DNA from: Paramecium sonneborni
Lineage: Eukaryota; Ciliophora; Oligohymenophorea; Peniculida; Parameciidae
Length of the DNA: 64,000 nt
NCBI GenBank assembly: GCA_905182985.1
Contig: CAJJDN010000008.1
Span: 195,864-259,863 of the forward strand
Reading direction: 5' to 3'
Shown here: one piece after another, positions 23,761-35,513 of the stretch
How the letters are laid out: each line of letters starts with the position of its first letter
How positions within the stretch are numbered: position 1 is the stretch's first letter
Made by a program: the position numbers and the translations under genes
Notes under the pieces: model-generated
Told to the model about the DNA's origin: nothing
The model's input: only the letters and a program-made list of their open reading frames with translations
Databases searched by the model: none

Positions 23761-25369
23761 TCAATACAAAGCACCAAATATTTGAATTATTCCTAAAATA
23801 GCGCCTGCCACTCCTAAAAAAAGTACTGTCCCATTTAATATTTCTATATAAAGCTTCTATCTTCTGAAGACTTTTTTAAATAAATAATAAGGCATCACAA
23901 ATCCCAAATATACAGATGGAATACAACCAAGTAATGATATTATTGTACTAAAGTTTATCAAATAATATCCTCCAAACTTATAAATATTATTATTTTATTA
24001 CCACACATGCAGAGACATATATTATTCTAATTCCTAATTTCAACCAAATATTCAAATTTGGTTTCACTTCAGATTTCTAAAAGTCATACGGCAATTCTTC
24101 CATTAATCTAATACATACAACATTTTATAATAAAATTGTCTAAATCATCGACAATGCATACATTATTTATAACGCATAAAAGGCATTTAAAATCCCTAAT
24201 CCAATTTCTGAAACTACATTCAATAAATTTGATGTTATTAATTCTTAAGTGGAATCTCCAAATGCTAAATATCCACATACTCCAAATAATGTATAAATTA
24301 CACAACAAATTAACATTGATGAGGCTAGATTATTTCGAAAACGCTCTGGATGCTTCATTTCTTCTCTTATCTCTGTTAAAATACCATTAATATCATAAGA
24401 ATATAGTGTAACCCCAAAAAAAAATGGAAGCTCACTAAATTTGATTCCATAATCAATATTAGGATTATTGTCTGAAGATCCAGAATTCTTGATTTAATAT
24501 AGACATACACAAGTAAAGAAATACATAACAATAAATACCAAATAGGAACCAATATTTGTTGTTTATTTTAGAGTCTCCATTCTTGTAATAAAAGAAAAAG
24601 CCATAATAACACCTATTGTGCCAAATGCTAAATATAAAGTATTTAATGAATTATCAGCAAAATTAGGTATTATCTAATCAAATGTTTATTTACAGAATAT
24701 TAATAAGCTTAGTGCTTGACCATAAAATAAAAGTATTGTCATTATTTTAGATATAATGACTAATATTCTACTATTTGGTTCTATCACAAGCATAACACCC
24801 ATCATATTCATTTTCTCAAATTTTATTGTCTTTTTAGCTAAAGGATTGTTAGCTTATTTATGAAACTCTTCTTCTTCTTATCTTATTTTTTTATTATCTT
24901 CATCTTCTATATCATCTATAATATCTTCTCCTATTATTTCTTCAAATTCTTCCTCTTATTTACCAACTTCTGATAAGGATCTTTCTGATTATATTTAAGC
25001 TTTTTATTAATTTACCATCTCTATTTCCATGACTTAAGAGTTATTTTGAGCTTAAGCCTATTATTTTTCTTATTCTTCTTTTCTCTTTATTTCTGCCTTT
25101 TCTTCTATTACTCGTATAAGTAAAGTCCAAGAATAATATTGCAGTAATCCACAAATTACTAATACCAAAACTCCACCTGCAATGTGCACTTTTTTAAATC
25201 CTTCAGGAAATGCTAACACAACTGTTCCTACAGAAACTTTTAATAATTTGCATAATGTTGACATTTGTGATGCCTATCTTTTATAAAATTGTTTTCTTTA
25301 TTTTGTCATCTTGTTGTATATATCAACAATATTAGCTGGAAGAGGAGGTAATTTATATTTTATTTCCAT
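23761..25369 (-). CDS. Amino-acid transporter, AAAP family
   Basis: 527-aa polytopic membrane protein of the amino acid/auxin permease (SLC32/36/38-like) family. One intron (23977-24001). The first membrane helices start at KVSVGTVVLAFPEGFKKVHI, the usual 'unwound helix' region, followed by GGVLVLVICGLLQYYSWTLL. A long acidic/Gln-rich loop of about 120 residues then separates the first two helices from the rest, which is unusual. Later helices include FFFGVTLYSYDINGIL (the family's YSYEG-like signature), CCVIYTLFGVCGYLAFGD (matching the conserved GY..FG), and a C-terminal pair ending GAILGIIQIFGALY. It likely moves amino acids across a vacuolar, contractile-vacuole or plasma membrane; substrate unknown. 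Confidence 0.9.
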
Positions 25370-25859
25370 TTCAAATTTTATAATTTTTTTATTAAATCAA
25401 TCCCTCATTATTATATTTAGTCACAATATGTCTAATTTCTAATCTTTTGTTAATTAAAGGTTTTTATTTTTTCATGAAATGTTACAATAGATCAATAAAG
25501 CTTATATAATTTTAAGTAAATAGAAAAAATATAAATACTAAGGTGATTTGATTAAATTATGTTTAAGGTTCTAATTTATAATTATAGTTCCATTAAGTAT
25601 GTTCTATTATTTTGATAAGAATTTATGATATAATATTATGATCTAAAATTTGGAACTTCTAATAATAAAATTGAAAATTATTAAAGAGGATAGCAAAATA
25701 TATGAAATTTAAATTTTTGATTTAGTCATTGATAAAAAATGAAAGTTAACTAAAATAATTTTATTAATAAATAAGAATTGAACAGTTCAAAATAATTTTC
25801 TTTTATTAAAAAGGAGCATTATTTATTCGAAATGACATTTATTATTATTTATTTAAAAT
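25370..25859. other. Divergent intergenic region
   Basis: Separates the start of the amino-acid transporter (minus) from the start of tubulin cofactor E (plus), so it should hold both promoters. A/T-rich with no protein-like frame on either strand and no motif that I can name. Confidence 0.55.
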
Positions 25860-27692
25860 ATGAATAAGAGAATAGTATATTAGGGTGAAAAAGCAACAGT
25901 TAAATATGAAGGTCCCTTAATGCATGAAAATAAAGGAGATGAAATTTGGTTAGGAGTTGAATGGGATTAAGTTGAAAGAGGAAGACATAATGGGACTGTT
26001 TAGGGATACTCATATTTCAAAACAACTGATGGAGCTAATTCAGGAAGTTTATTAAAGAAAGAAAAAGTTAGTTTTGGTAATAGATTATGGGAAGCATTAT
26101 TTTTGAAATATTTCAAAGAAATCCCTCCATAATTATTATAAGAAATGGCAGTTTAAGAATAAGTAAAAGATGAATTCCTTTAAGAACATTAAGATCTTAC
26201 AAATATTTAAGATGAGAAAAGTAAAATGATTACTCTTATTAATCAAAAATAAGTGAAAATTGAATTTGATGACACAGCATTTTTTGAAACAATGAAAAAA
26301 AGAAAAAAGATGGTTGAATTTTATGGATTTGATGAAATATACAAAAAATTAAATAATTTAGAGACTTTATAAGAATTGTCTTTAGAATCTTAAAATGTTT
26401 CAACAATAGGTCCATTTGGTTTTGTTGGTAGTATATTTAAAAACTTAAAAATATTGGGATTAGAAAACAATTTATTTAATTCTTGGCATTAAATCTTTGT
26501 TTTAGTATCATAATTACCAACTTTAAAAGAATTATCAATATCAAATAATAAATTATAAAAATTAGAAACATTTGGTTAACAATAATTTTAAGATTAAATA
26601 TTTACTCAATCACCTGATTATCTAATTTATGATTATGAATAAGGAAAACACTTAGAAATATCAGTAGATGGTTGTGGTTAACATATAGAAGTTTTGGTTT
26701 TAATAGGAATGTAATTGACTTGGTAAGATATATCTTTAATTATTCCTGCATTTCCTATGGTTTAATAATTGTTATTGTGTAGAAATGTTTTAGTTGATTA
26801 TGAGAATTTGAAATTTAGGAACACAGATTTATAGGCTTTAAAATTGTTAAATTTGGAATAAACTGAAATATCATAATTTGAATGCATTTAAAAATCATTT
26901 GGACATTTGCCAAATTTAGAAAGACTTATTTTAAATAAAAATAATTTAAAGGATTTACCTTTGGTTACTGATTTTAAAGCGTTAAGACATTTAGCTTTAG
27001 ATCATAATAATTTTGTATAGCCATAGTTTTTGAATAAATTAGGAAATTTATAATTAAATTCATTATCTATTAAACACAATCCTTTAGTTGATAAATTAGG
27101 CAAATTATATGTTAGATAAAGAGCAATAGCAGAAGTTTCTAGTGTTTAAATTATAAATGGTAGCGAAATAACTAAATTTGAAAGAAAAGATTCTGAAATA
27201 TTTTATTTAAAATCTTCATTTGAAGAATATTTCTTATTAAAAAATGTTAAACATTACTATTATGATTTTGATGATTTTACTAATTATGCTAAGTAAAATC
27301 ATCCAAAAGTAATTGAATTAATAAAAAAATATGGAAATCCTTATGAAATAGATCCAACTGTTAAAGGAGCATATACTTAAGCAAAATTGTAAGTATAATA
27401 ACCATAATATTGTACAATTAAAATAATTGATCATGTTGGAAAATTAAAAGATAAACCTACTCCTAAAAAACTTATGGGAAGTACTGGGTTATAACCTGTT
27501 AAAATGATGATTTCAAAATTAGTGAATATACCTATCAAATAAATAACTTTATCAATATAAGTATTATTTTTTATTTTATTTTAGGTAACTGATGATGCTG
27601 AAATAATTAATATGGAAGGAAAAGATATGACTTTGAATGATTTTGGTGTTCAAGACAATAGTCTCATTCACGTTAATGTTATACCAGAATGA
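25860..27692 (+). CDS. TBCE: Tubulin-specific chaperone E
   Basis: 602 aa with one intron (27560-27583). Tubulin cofactor E helps fold and dissociate alpha-tubulin for dimer assembly. Domain order fits the family: an N-terminal CAP-Gly domain (GDEIWLGVEWDQVERGRHNG, about residues 8-60) that binds the alpha-tubulin tail, leucine-rich repeats (LKILGLENNLFNSW, LPTLKELSISNNKL, LERLILNKNNLKDL, LRHLALDHNNF), then a C-terminal ubiquitin-like domain ending DMTLNDFGVQDNSLIHVNVI. It is somewhat longer than the human protein because of a linker after the CAP-Gly domain. A ciliate needs large amounts of tubulin, consistent with the other microtubule genes nearby. Confidence 0.92.
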
Positions 27693-27723
27693 TATTTTTA
27701 TATAATAATAAAATTTATTTATT

Positions 27724-28005
27724 ATGAAAGCATTGAAACCTTGGAAACATCCATCTTAAATTGAAATTGCATAAGAGTAACATATAATGATGAGAAGATT
27801 GATTAGTTTGGAAAAAAAACCATTTATGCATTTAGACTAATAAATTAAAGACTTTAAAGCACATGAAGAAATTATTTAAAATAGAAAGAAATGGTTTTTA
27901 TAATAATATAATTATTCTCATAAAAATAAATTAAAAAACAAAGGTTCGGTATTTAATGATAAAAGTATTAGCAAATCAAAATCAAGTTAATTAATGCATT
28001 TATGA
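27724..28005 (+). CDS. Hypothetical small basic protein, 93 aa
   Basis: Not recognised. One open frame from ATG 27724 to TGA 28003-28005, beginning MKALKPWKHPSQIEIAQEQH. It is rich in Lys, Gln and His, has helical character (MMRRLISLEKKPFMHLDQQ) and ends in a basic Ser/Lys tail. No signal or membrane segment. It lies 31 bp after tubulin cofactor E and 47 bp before the amidotransferase gene, all on the same strand. Confidence 0.6.
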
Positions 28006-28052
28006 AATTTATTTAATTAATATTATTATTTATATTATTTATTAAAATAATT

Positions 28053-29134
28053 ATGGAATTTCAAAAGTAAGTAACTCTAATCATAAAATCAGAAAATCTA
28101 TTTATTTATTAATCTGAAGATTTGGACCTTTTTTCAATAAAATATTCTCCAAATTTTGATACAAATGATTTTTTTGCAGCTACTCGTTTATTGTTTTAAA
28201 AATAATAAAAATATGATTAGGATTTAACAATTGAGTTATATGCAGATCTTTTATTGACATAAGAATTCAAAGAAATATTAGGAATTGTAAATTAAGGAGT
28301 AATATTAAAAGCAACACCATAAGAAAAAGTAATATTAATAAACTTTAAAGGTAACTTTGGGTTTAAATCTGAAATTATTCCTGAAATAGTAAAATAATAT
28401 ATTCCAAAAGAAATAAAGAAACGATATGCATTATTAATAACAGAGCCATTATATTACACTAAGTATGTAAATATAATGGAAGCTATGCATTTGGGAATAT
28501 ATAAAGAAGAAGATGAAAATTGGGAGGTTTATTTGGTAATATATATCTTAATTTTAAGGTAATAGAGCATAAATTTCCAAAATTATAAGGATTGGATGGT
28601 ATAGTAATTACAGGATCAAGTAGTGCAGCTTATGATTTGAGTGAAGATTGGAAAGAACCATTATTTTAGTTTTTAAGAGAAGCTGATAAATGTAAAATAA
28701 GAATATTAGGAATATGTTTTGGACATTAAGTTTTAGCTCATTGTTTAGGTGGAGAGGCTTAAAAAATGATGCATGTAGATAGAATGTAAGTGGGTAGAAA
28801 AGCTCTATCAACTTAATTTAAATGGAATGATTAATTAATTGAAAATCTAAATGTTTATTAAATACATGGAGACTTTGTAGCATAATTACCAAAAGATACA
28901 GAAGTTATCATGAGCACAGATCATTGTTAAAATTATGCATTCAAAAATGATCATATTTTAGGTGTACAATTTCATCCTGAATTTAATGCTTTAATTTTAT
29001 TGTACATTTTTAGAAATTCTACAAATTAATTAAAAGATATCTATATGAACGATTGCTATGAGAGTTTTAAATAAGGATCTGATCATTAATAAATCATTTG
29101 GGAATTTATGATTAACTTTTTAAAGAACAAATGA
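28053..29134 (+). CDS. Class I glutamine amidotransferase-like protein with extra N-terminal domain
   Basis: 352 aa with one intron (28536-28558). The C-terminal ~230 residues are a class I glutamine amidotransferase: GLDGIVITGSSSAAYDL, nucleophile elbow LGICFGHQVLAH with Cys214, then GVQFHPEFN with His300 and Glu302. All three catalytic residues are present, so glutamine hydrolysis is plausible. This is the stand-alone 'GMP synthase-like' type (YLR126C/GAT1_2.1-like), not a GMP synthase, since no ATP pyrophosphatase domain follows. The first ~130 residues (ENLFIYQSEDLDLFSIKYSP ...) are not part of that family and may form a small beta-rich domain of unknown use. It converges on the CCCH gene with a 60-bp gap. 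Confidence 0.86.
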
Positions 29135-29194
29135 TCAACAATTAATAATATGTTTTTATTTTATTATTAATATGATTTTGAATAAGAAATAAAA

Positions 29195-29650
29195 TCATAA
29201 TTACTTCTATTATTTATGATATATTCCACTAGTTATCGATTTAAATATCTTTAAGCGATGCCTAATTTATTCTTAAATAATAGATACTTTTTTTTAATTG
29301 AGCCCACTTCGATTTTCTCAACTTAAGTCCAATACTTTAGTTGAGGCATTTAATAATTGGTCAATGTATGTGAAAATTAACATCTCTGACCATATTTACA
29401 ACAAATTTCTTAAAAATTTTTACATTCTTTAGTTCTATAATTTTTAGGTACATCTTTAGACAATAATTATTCTTCACCATGTGCAAAGTAACACTAAGAA
29501 TTAAGATAATTTAAATACATTATTGCTATATGGACACATTTTTCCTTCTATCCAATATTTACAGAATTCTGTTTTCATTTTTACATTTAATGTTCCATAA
29601 TCATCTTAGGTTGATGTAGAAGACAGATAGTCTTCACAATCTGTATACAT
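29195..29650 (-). CDS. Tandem CCCH zinc-finger RNA-binding protein (TIS11-like)
   Basis: 134 aa with introns at 29494-29518 and 29262-29287. Two CCCH fingers with family spacing: KTEFCKYWIEGKMC...C...H (C-x8-C-x5-C-x3-H; the intron falls inside this finger) and RTKECKNFQEICCKYGQRC...H (C-x7-C-x5-C-x3-H). Each is preceded by the (R/K)TxxC lead-in typical of tristetraprolin/TIS11. Such proteins bind AU-rich elements in mRNA and speed decay. The protein is short, with a basic C-terminal tail, and the N-terminus is acidic (DCEDYLSSTS). In an A/T-rich transcriptome the AU specificity may be relaxed; target RNAs are unknown. Confidence 0.87.
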
Positions 29651-29787
29651 TCGATAAGTTTGAGTTTTATTAAATATATTTATATATAATAAATTCACTA
29701 TCAACTCATATGATTTAAAAATATGTCATGTGACTTATTAATTAATAAACCAGTTATTGATTATAAATTTTAAATTCATTTTTATAG

Positions 29788-30983
29788 TCAAATTAGATTC
29801 AAATAATCTCCTTATTAAGTCCATTTAGCCATAATTTGTAACTATAATAATAATATTTATAAATTACTCTTCTAACTCTTGTTAGTAATATTTAAGCACG
29901 TTCATTTTCTTCTAGAACACTTTTTAAATCTGTTATTGCTGTACTCCAAGGATATGCTCCTTAAGTTAATAATAAATGAGTAACATCTAAATGATCTTCT
30001 TAAATTGATAAAATTAATGGAGTACGATATAGGATATCAATTCCATCAATATCTGTATGATATTTTAGTAAAATTTTCACAATTTCAATATAACCTTTTT
30101 TACATGCCCAATGTAATGCTGTCATATTATAAAAATCAAAATCAAATACTAAATAAGGATTTATTTAAAGATAGTTTTCAACATCTTCAATTTTATTTGA
30201 TTTAGCAGCATGTATAAATTCTTTTGAATTGATCTTTTCATATGGTTTTTTTGAAAATATTTTATGTTCCATAACATATTTAATTGTTAGACCTAAAGCC
30301 TTTATTTTTTTAAGAGCCCTCAAAAGAAATGATCTTAATTGTTTTTTTGTTCTTGGTGGATATGGCAATACACTTTTTGGAATTTCTGGTTTTATATATG
30401 GTTGCTGTTACACAACTTTTATAGGTTATATTTATTTTTTGCATAAGCTCGTTGTATCTGTATGCAAAGGAGAATTATTTAGCTTAGTAATAATACTATA
30501 TAGCTCTTCCTAATAATGGTCGCTTTATTTTAATCTAATTAATTTATGCACACTTTTGCAAATAGAAGAAGATTTCTTGCTTGGCTCAGTAACAATTCTT
30601 GTTGATGGTAATTAAATTGGTCTTCTTTTAACTGGAAATAATTATCGTCCCATTCCATTTATATTTTTAGGAGTTGGATTTTAAATTGAAGGTCTTTGTA
30701 CTTTTATATCTATTGTGCTTTGTAAAGTTTCGCCAAAATCAACTATTTATTTCAAAGAGTGGTTATGCAAAAATTCCTTTATTTTTTCATTGGGAGCAGA
30801 CAATTTGTTTTTTTTTAGTAAACTAACAATCTTGTTTGGAGGTAACATAAAAAATTTATATTCCTCTAACTTCGTTTCATTTTAGACTTTTTTTGGGTAC
30901 CATGGTCTATCAGTCTTAATTTCCTTTGGACTTAGTTTACATTACTATTATATGAGTCTCCTATAATAATGTTCAACAAACAT
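29788..30983 (-). CDS. Ankyrin-repeat protein, 389 aa
   Basis: One intron (29842-29867). The N-terminal ~230 residues are basic and low in order (KRRPIQLPSTRIVTEPSKK and similar). The C-terminal half has ankyrin repeats: KEFIHAAKSNKIEDVENYL, NMTALHWACKKGYIEIVKIL, YRTPLILSIQEDHLDVTHLL. Ankyrin repeats mediate protein binding; the partner is unknown. The splice choice at the end gives RRLQIMAKWTQQGDYLNLI-stop, more protein-like than reading through. The start at 30983 faces a long upstream region without an evident gene. Confidence 0.85.
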
Positions 30984-32019
30984 TATTTAATAATTAAATC
31001 AATCTGAGTCAATATTAAGTCAATTTAAAACAGATGAAATATAAATATATTGTTTAATCATATTCATCAGAATTGAATACAATATTTTCAATATAAAAAA
31101 GATTTCATTTAATTTCTTATTTATTACTCTGATTTATTAGATATTCTAACAGCATATAAATCAATCAATATCATTTTAATATTTAAGTTGATGATTTCTG
31201 ATTCAATATATATAATTTATTAATTAATTAGGATTTCATTTTTATATATACCATCAAAAAAATCAACCTAAAACATAAATTACCATATTGAAATTGCAAC
31301 AAATTAACAGATCTAATACATATACATATGTTATTGCAGGTTTATCTAAATAATATTGAACATTCTTTTGAGATTTTTAATCAGATCATCAGAATAATTA
31401 TTTTATTTTTTAAACAAAGAACCATACATTAGTTTGCACAAATATATCAAAGTAAATACTTTTAAAAATTATAAATACGAATTTTAGGAAAAATAAAGAA
31501 AAGAAATTTTATAATTAATAAATTAAAACTATTGATTTTTGCTGATCCTCAAATTAATTAAGATGTCAAAAAACAATACTATATAAATAGAATAAGCATA
31601 AAATATTTATTTATTTAATTATATCAGTATTGCTTATTTATGATTCTATAAATATAAGCTCTTATTATTTTAAAATTCATCAAAATAATTTTAATGTTTA
31701 TTTATGAATAACAAAGATTGTCATATTAAATAAAACTAAAAATACATAAAATTAAGGAGTTTTGATAGCTGATATATTTGATTATTTTAAACAATTAAAA
31801 AACTGTTTAAAAAAAGAAAGAAATATCGGTATTAATTAAATTATTTATTTAATTAATTCAAAGTTTATGAATATAATTGATAAAATATAAAAAAATAAAG
31901 ATAAGAAATATGATTAGAAAGCTAGTATTAGGTTTTAATCATTTAAAAAATTTAAAAAATAATAATATATTAGAATCAGTATTTATATATGATAATAAAA
32001 TATTAAATTATTAATATTT
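30984..32019. other. Long intergenic region between divergent genes
   Basis: About 1 kb, unusually long for this gene-dense window. The minus strand stays open for roughly 200 codons from about 31720 down to 31100, but the translation is rich in I, L, F, Y and N, lacks a good ATG, and looks like chance openness of A/T-rich DNA with one stop codon. A short plus frame at 31868 is similarly weak. No repeat or RNA structure recognised. Confidence 0.45.
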
Positions 32020-32857
32020 ATGAATAATAAAGATATTTCAATAACAATTTAGACTAATTCGTTTTAAGGACTGATGAATAGAGATTAATGTATGCAATTA
32101 GCTCAAAAAATCATGAAGCTCTATGATTCTGATTAAAATAGTCTGATGGAAGTAAAAGATGCCGGAAACTTGCAATCTGATTGCTATAAAGCAATAAACC
32201 TTGATTTTAATCCTTCTTAAAATGATATCAAAGGATATGCTAAAATTTTTGATAGTATAGATACTATTTAACACAATAGGAGATGGAAGAGGCAAAATAT
32301 CTGTAAATGATATCGAACGCTTATGCTTTAAATATTTTGGAGGAGGTATTTCTAATACTGACCTGACAAATTAGAAAGTATAGAAAGTAGAAACAATTGA
32401 ATTAAGCCCAATATAAGCTGAAGAAAAAGTTGATACTCCTTCTAAATTATAATATTAATCACCATACAGGAGATGGGGATCTTAAAAATCAACCTAAAGT
32501 TCTTAAACTTCTATTTAATCTAATAAATAACAAACTTCATAATCTTGTGTTGTACCTTGTACAACTTAAAAAGAAACTTAAAAGTACAGTAAATTAGCGG
32601 AAGCTCGATTACAAGTTGCTAGAAGAATTTTTAAAATGTTAGATTAAGAAAATAATGGATTCATAACAGAAAAACATGTGTCTCCTTTATTGATAGAAAC
32701 ATATAAAAATATGGGAATGTCGATTGAACCAACAAGAGAAGATATAGAAATGTGGATGGAAATGGCTGATGAAGATAGAGATGGAAAAGTCTACTTGATT
32801 GATTATGAAGCTTTAGTCTTAAAAAGTCTAAGATCATAAGGTATCGAAATAGATTGA
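32020..32857 (+). CDS. EF-hand calcium-binding protein, 270 aa
   Basis: One intron (32255-32279) lies within the second EF-hand and restores IFDRDGRGKISVNDIERLCF. At least two loops look competent for calcium: DRDGRGKISVND and, near the C-terminus, DEDRDGKVYLIDYE. DSDQNSLMEVKD and DQENNGFITEKH are related, weaker loops. A Ser/Gln/Thr-rich linker of about 70 residues splits the two pairs, unlike calmodulin or centrin. A role as calcium sensor, for instance in cilia, cortex or exocytosis, is plausible but not shown. End at TGA 32855-32857. Confidence 0.86.
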
Positions 32858-32862
32858 AAGAT

Positions 32863-33110
32863 TCAAGTTTGTTTTATTTTTAATTTCACATTTTCCATTG
32901 TTTTTAATACATTATCCATATTTCCTAAAATTGTAATCTAAAAATAATTGAAATATCACTCATTTCTACCTTTCAATTAATTGTAGCCAAATTCTCATTA
33001 ATATAGCAAAAAATCATTGTATCTATCATAACATTTTTGTTCTTTTATTTAGACTAAAAATTAATTGGTTAAATACCTTTTTTCTCTAGTTTAATAAATA
33101 CATTATTTCC
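32863..33110 (-). CDS. Possible small coiled-coil gene, exons unresolved
   Basis: Minus-strand fragments look coding but do not join cleanly. The 3' end reads ITILGNMDNVLKTMENVKLK and closes at TGA 32863-32865. Further upstream are KCYDRYNDFLLY and INENLATIN in neighbouring frames, with a possible start MYLLNQRKK and a 23-nt intron. The pattern hints at a small helical protein of about 70-80 residues, but I could not find one set of introns that keeps a single frame. It might also carry errors. Confidence 0.25.
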
Positions 33111-33118
33111 AAATAATA

Positions 33119-33136
33119 ATATATATATATATATAT
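33119..33136. repeat. Short (AT)9 simple repeat
   Basis: Nine AT units in intergenic DNA just 3' of the gene ending at 33141. Confidence 0.8.
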
Positions 33137-33140
33137 TTAT

Positions 33141-35117
33141 TCATTTTTTTAGCAAACTTTCTTATACACGAGATAAAAAAGACTTTCTTGTTTTCAACTA
33201 TTCAATTGGCATTCTTTTGATAGTTTAATCAATCGATTTTATAATTAAATTATTTTTTTCTCTTAAACTTTTAGATATTTGTGATTGTTCAATTGGTTAT
33301 TCATGTATTTTTGGTGCTTTAGATAAATTAGTTTCATAATCTGAAACTAATTATTTAAGATTCTAAATAAAAATGAAATTAAATTACCATTAATTCCCCT
33401 TCATTAAAAATTGACTTTTATTTTATGATTTATTAAATTTCAAATCTTATTTTATTTTCAATATCTTGTGTTCCTTATAATGTTAATCTAGCAGTATTAA
33501 TACCTTCTAAATGTTCTTATTCTTTTGAAATATCAGATATAATTTTCATTATATTAGACTATGTCGCCACTCTTTAATGATTATACTTTTAAAATTTTAA
33601 TAGTTTTTTGCCAACAATTAAATCTGATTAATAGACTTTATCTAATTCTTCTTATAAAGATATTTATTGCTTAACTGATTTTAATGATTTAATTTAGTTT
33701 GCACCTTCAAATGAAGAGAGAACTTTCTATTAATAATATAAATCTAATTCTCTTTTTGCTTTTAATGATTAGAATGTTTCAATCTCTCTTTATGGTAATC
33801 TTTTTAAAATTTAATCAATATCAGAAGTGAATCTAAGAGATTTACTTTTCTAATGTGCTATTATAGGGGTTCTATGAGAATGTTAAGGAGAAGGATTATT
33901 TGTAGTCTATTTACTAATTTTTACATCATCCAATGAATTAAATGTTCTACATTTTTCATATTAACGAGGTGTATGAATATTAGATTAAATTGTAGTTTCT
34001 TATTCAGTTAATCGAACTAATTTTTTATTATAAATAGATTCATCTGGTTATTGTAAAATTGAATATAAATGTAAATTAATGTCTTTATTATATTTTCTAT
34101 AAAATCCTTCATTTAATTTTGTCCAATAATCATTACTTGTATCTTAAATATCATGTTTATTAGATTGAGGAAAAAGTGGAGCCAAAATTTAATTCACTTC
34201 CTATATTTCTTTCATAAATTGTCTATACTATAAAAATATATTTAAATTTATTACTTTGTTCGAGTATTCCTGATATTATTCTTCAATAAAAGCAGACAAT
34301 CCAAAATTATTTGTTATTTAGGATAACCATTATGCTATTTTATAAGTTTCCAATAATTTATTATAATCTGATTGTAATTCATATATAAATCCAACTATAA
34401 AAAGTGTAACAATAATCCAAGATATAACATTATAAAATTAGTTCTCTAATTTTTTAAGATGATAATCTTGATTAATTATATCTATCAGAATATATTGGCA
34501 TTCAGTTATGGCATCATAATAATAAGAAATTGCAGGCTTATATAACTTAAATTAAAAATGCAGATGTCCAACTAATAAGTTATATTAAAATTTAATTTTA
34601 TTGAATCGAGAATCCTTATAATAACAAATTGGCTTCCAATAAAGTACGCATCGAATATCTTCATGTTATTTTGATAATGAAAATATCAGCAATTATATTT
34701 AAGAAAATCTATAAAGAATATCCTTCAAATAAAACTTTTCTAATAAATTTCTTATCAATTTTTACTATATTCCATAGCTTAGTTTTCTAACATTTCAACA
34801 TAAAACATTAAGAATTGTTGTAACTTTCTCAATAAGTGTAATTAACTTTCTTATTTGTTCCCTTCTCGAGAATATGACTTTAGAATCTTTATTAGACATA
34901 CTATTCCTCTTCTTAGTAATTAAATTCTAATGCGCCATCCTGTTTGCATAATCAATGATCTTTCAAATTCTTTGTTAATTAATCCAAATCCAGCTTTATA
35001 TTTTCCCTAACCTATTGATTTAATATTGTAAATACGTATAATCTTTGTTATTTCTAAGATTTGATTTTAGAAATGATTTTCTTATATAATCGTTAACTTT
35101 TTTGTATGACTTCTCAT
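33141..35117 (-). CDS. TPR-like/coiled-coil protein, 641 aa
   Basis: Introns at 34740-34765 and 33363-33387; the first is needed to connect the N-terminal exon (start ATG 35115-35117, MRSHTKKLTIIQENHFQNQI) to the body. The N-terminal half has paired helices like TPR units (YNLLVGHLHFQFKLYKPAIS, then YDAITECQYILIDIINQDYH, then YNKLLETYKIAQWLSQ). The C-terminal half is a Lys/Glu/Gln-rich coiled coil (REIETFQSLKAKRELDLYYQ). A hydrophobic patch (WIIVTLFIVGFIYEL) sits between helices and could be buried packing. No named family. It probably serves as a scaffold; its neighbour on the same strand is the Polo-like kinase gene. Confidence 0.76.
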
Positions 35118-35513
35118 AATATAAAAATTATAAAATCAAAAAATAGATTATTTTCCAGTCCTTATATTATACATGATATCACATTACTAAAAATCAAAAC
35201 AATTATTATATATTTCATTTTTAATTTTAAAATCCTTTTCATTTAATAAAATTTCAGACAATTTATAAGAACTAAAAATATTTTTGCATTACTCTTATAC
35301 TACTACTTTAGAAGTTGCTAATTAATTAAAAAATGTATTAATAAGCTTAAATTATGAATAATTATATTAATATATTATTTTAATGAATTTTTATTTATCA
35401 TTATAAAAAAATAAAGTGTATAATTTAGAAAAAAGTTAGATTAGTAAAAAGAAAATTGTGAAATAATTTCGAATGAAATTTTATGTTTAATTTTAGTAAG
35501 TTATATAAAATAA
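35118..35513. other. Intergenic region
   Basis: Between the start of the TPR/coiled-coil gene and the end of the Polo-like kinase gene, both on the minus strand. A/T-rich; nothing protein-like seen. Confidence 0.55.
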
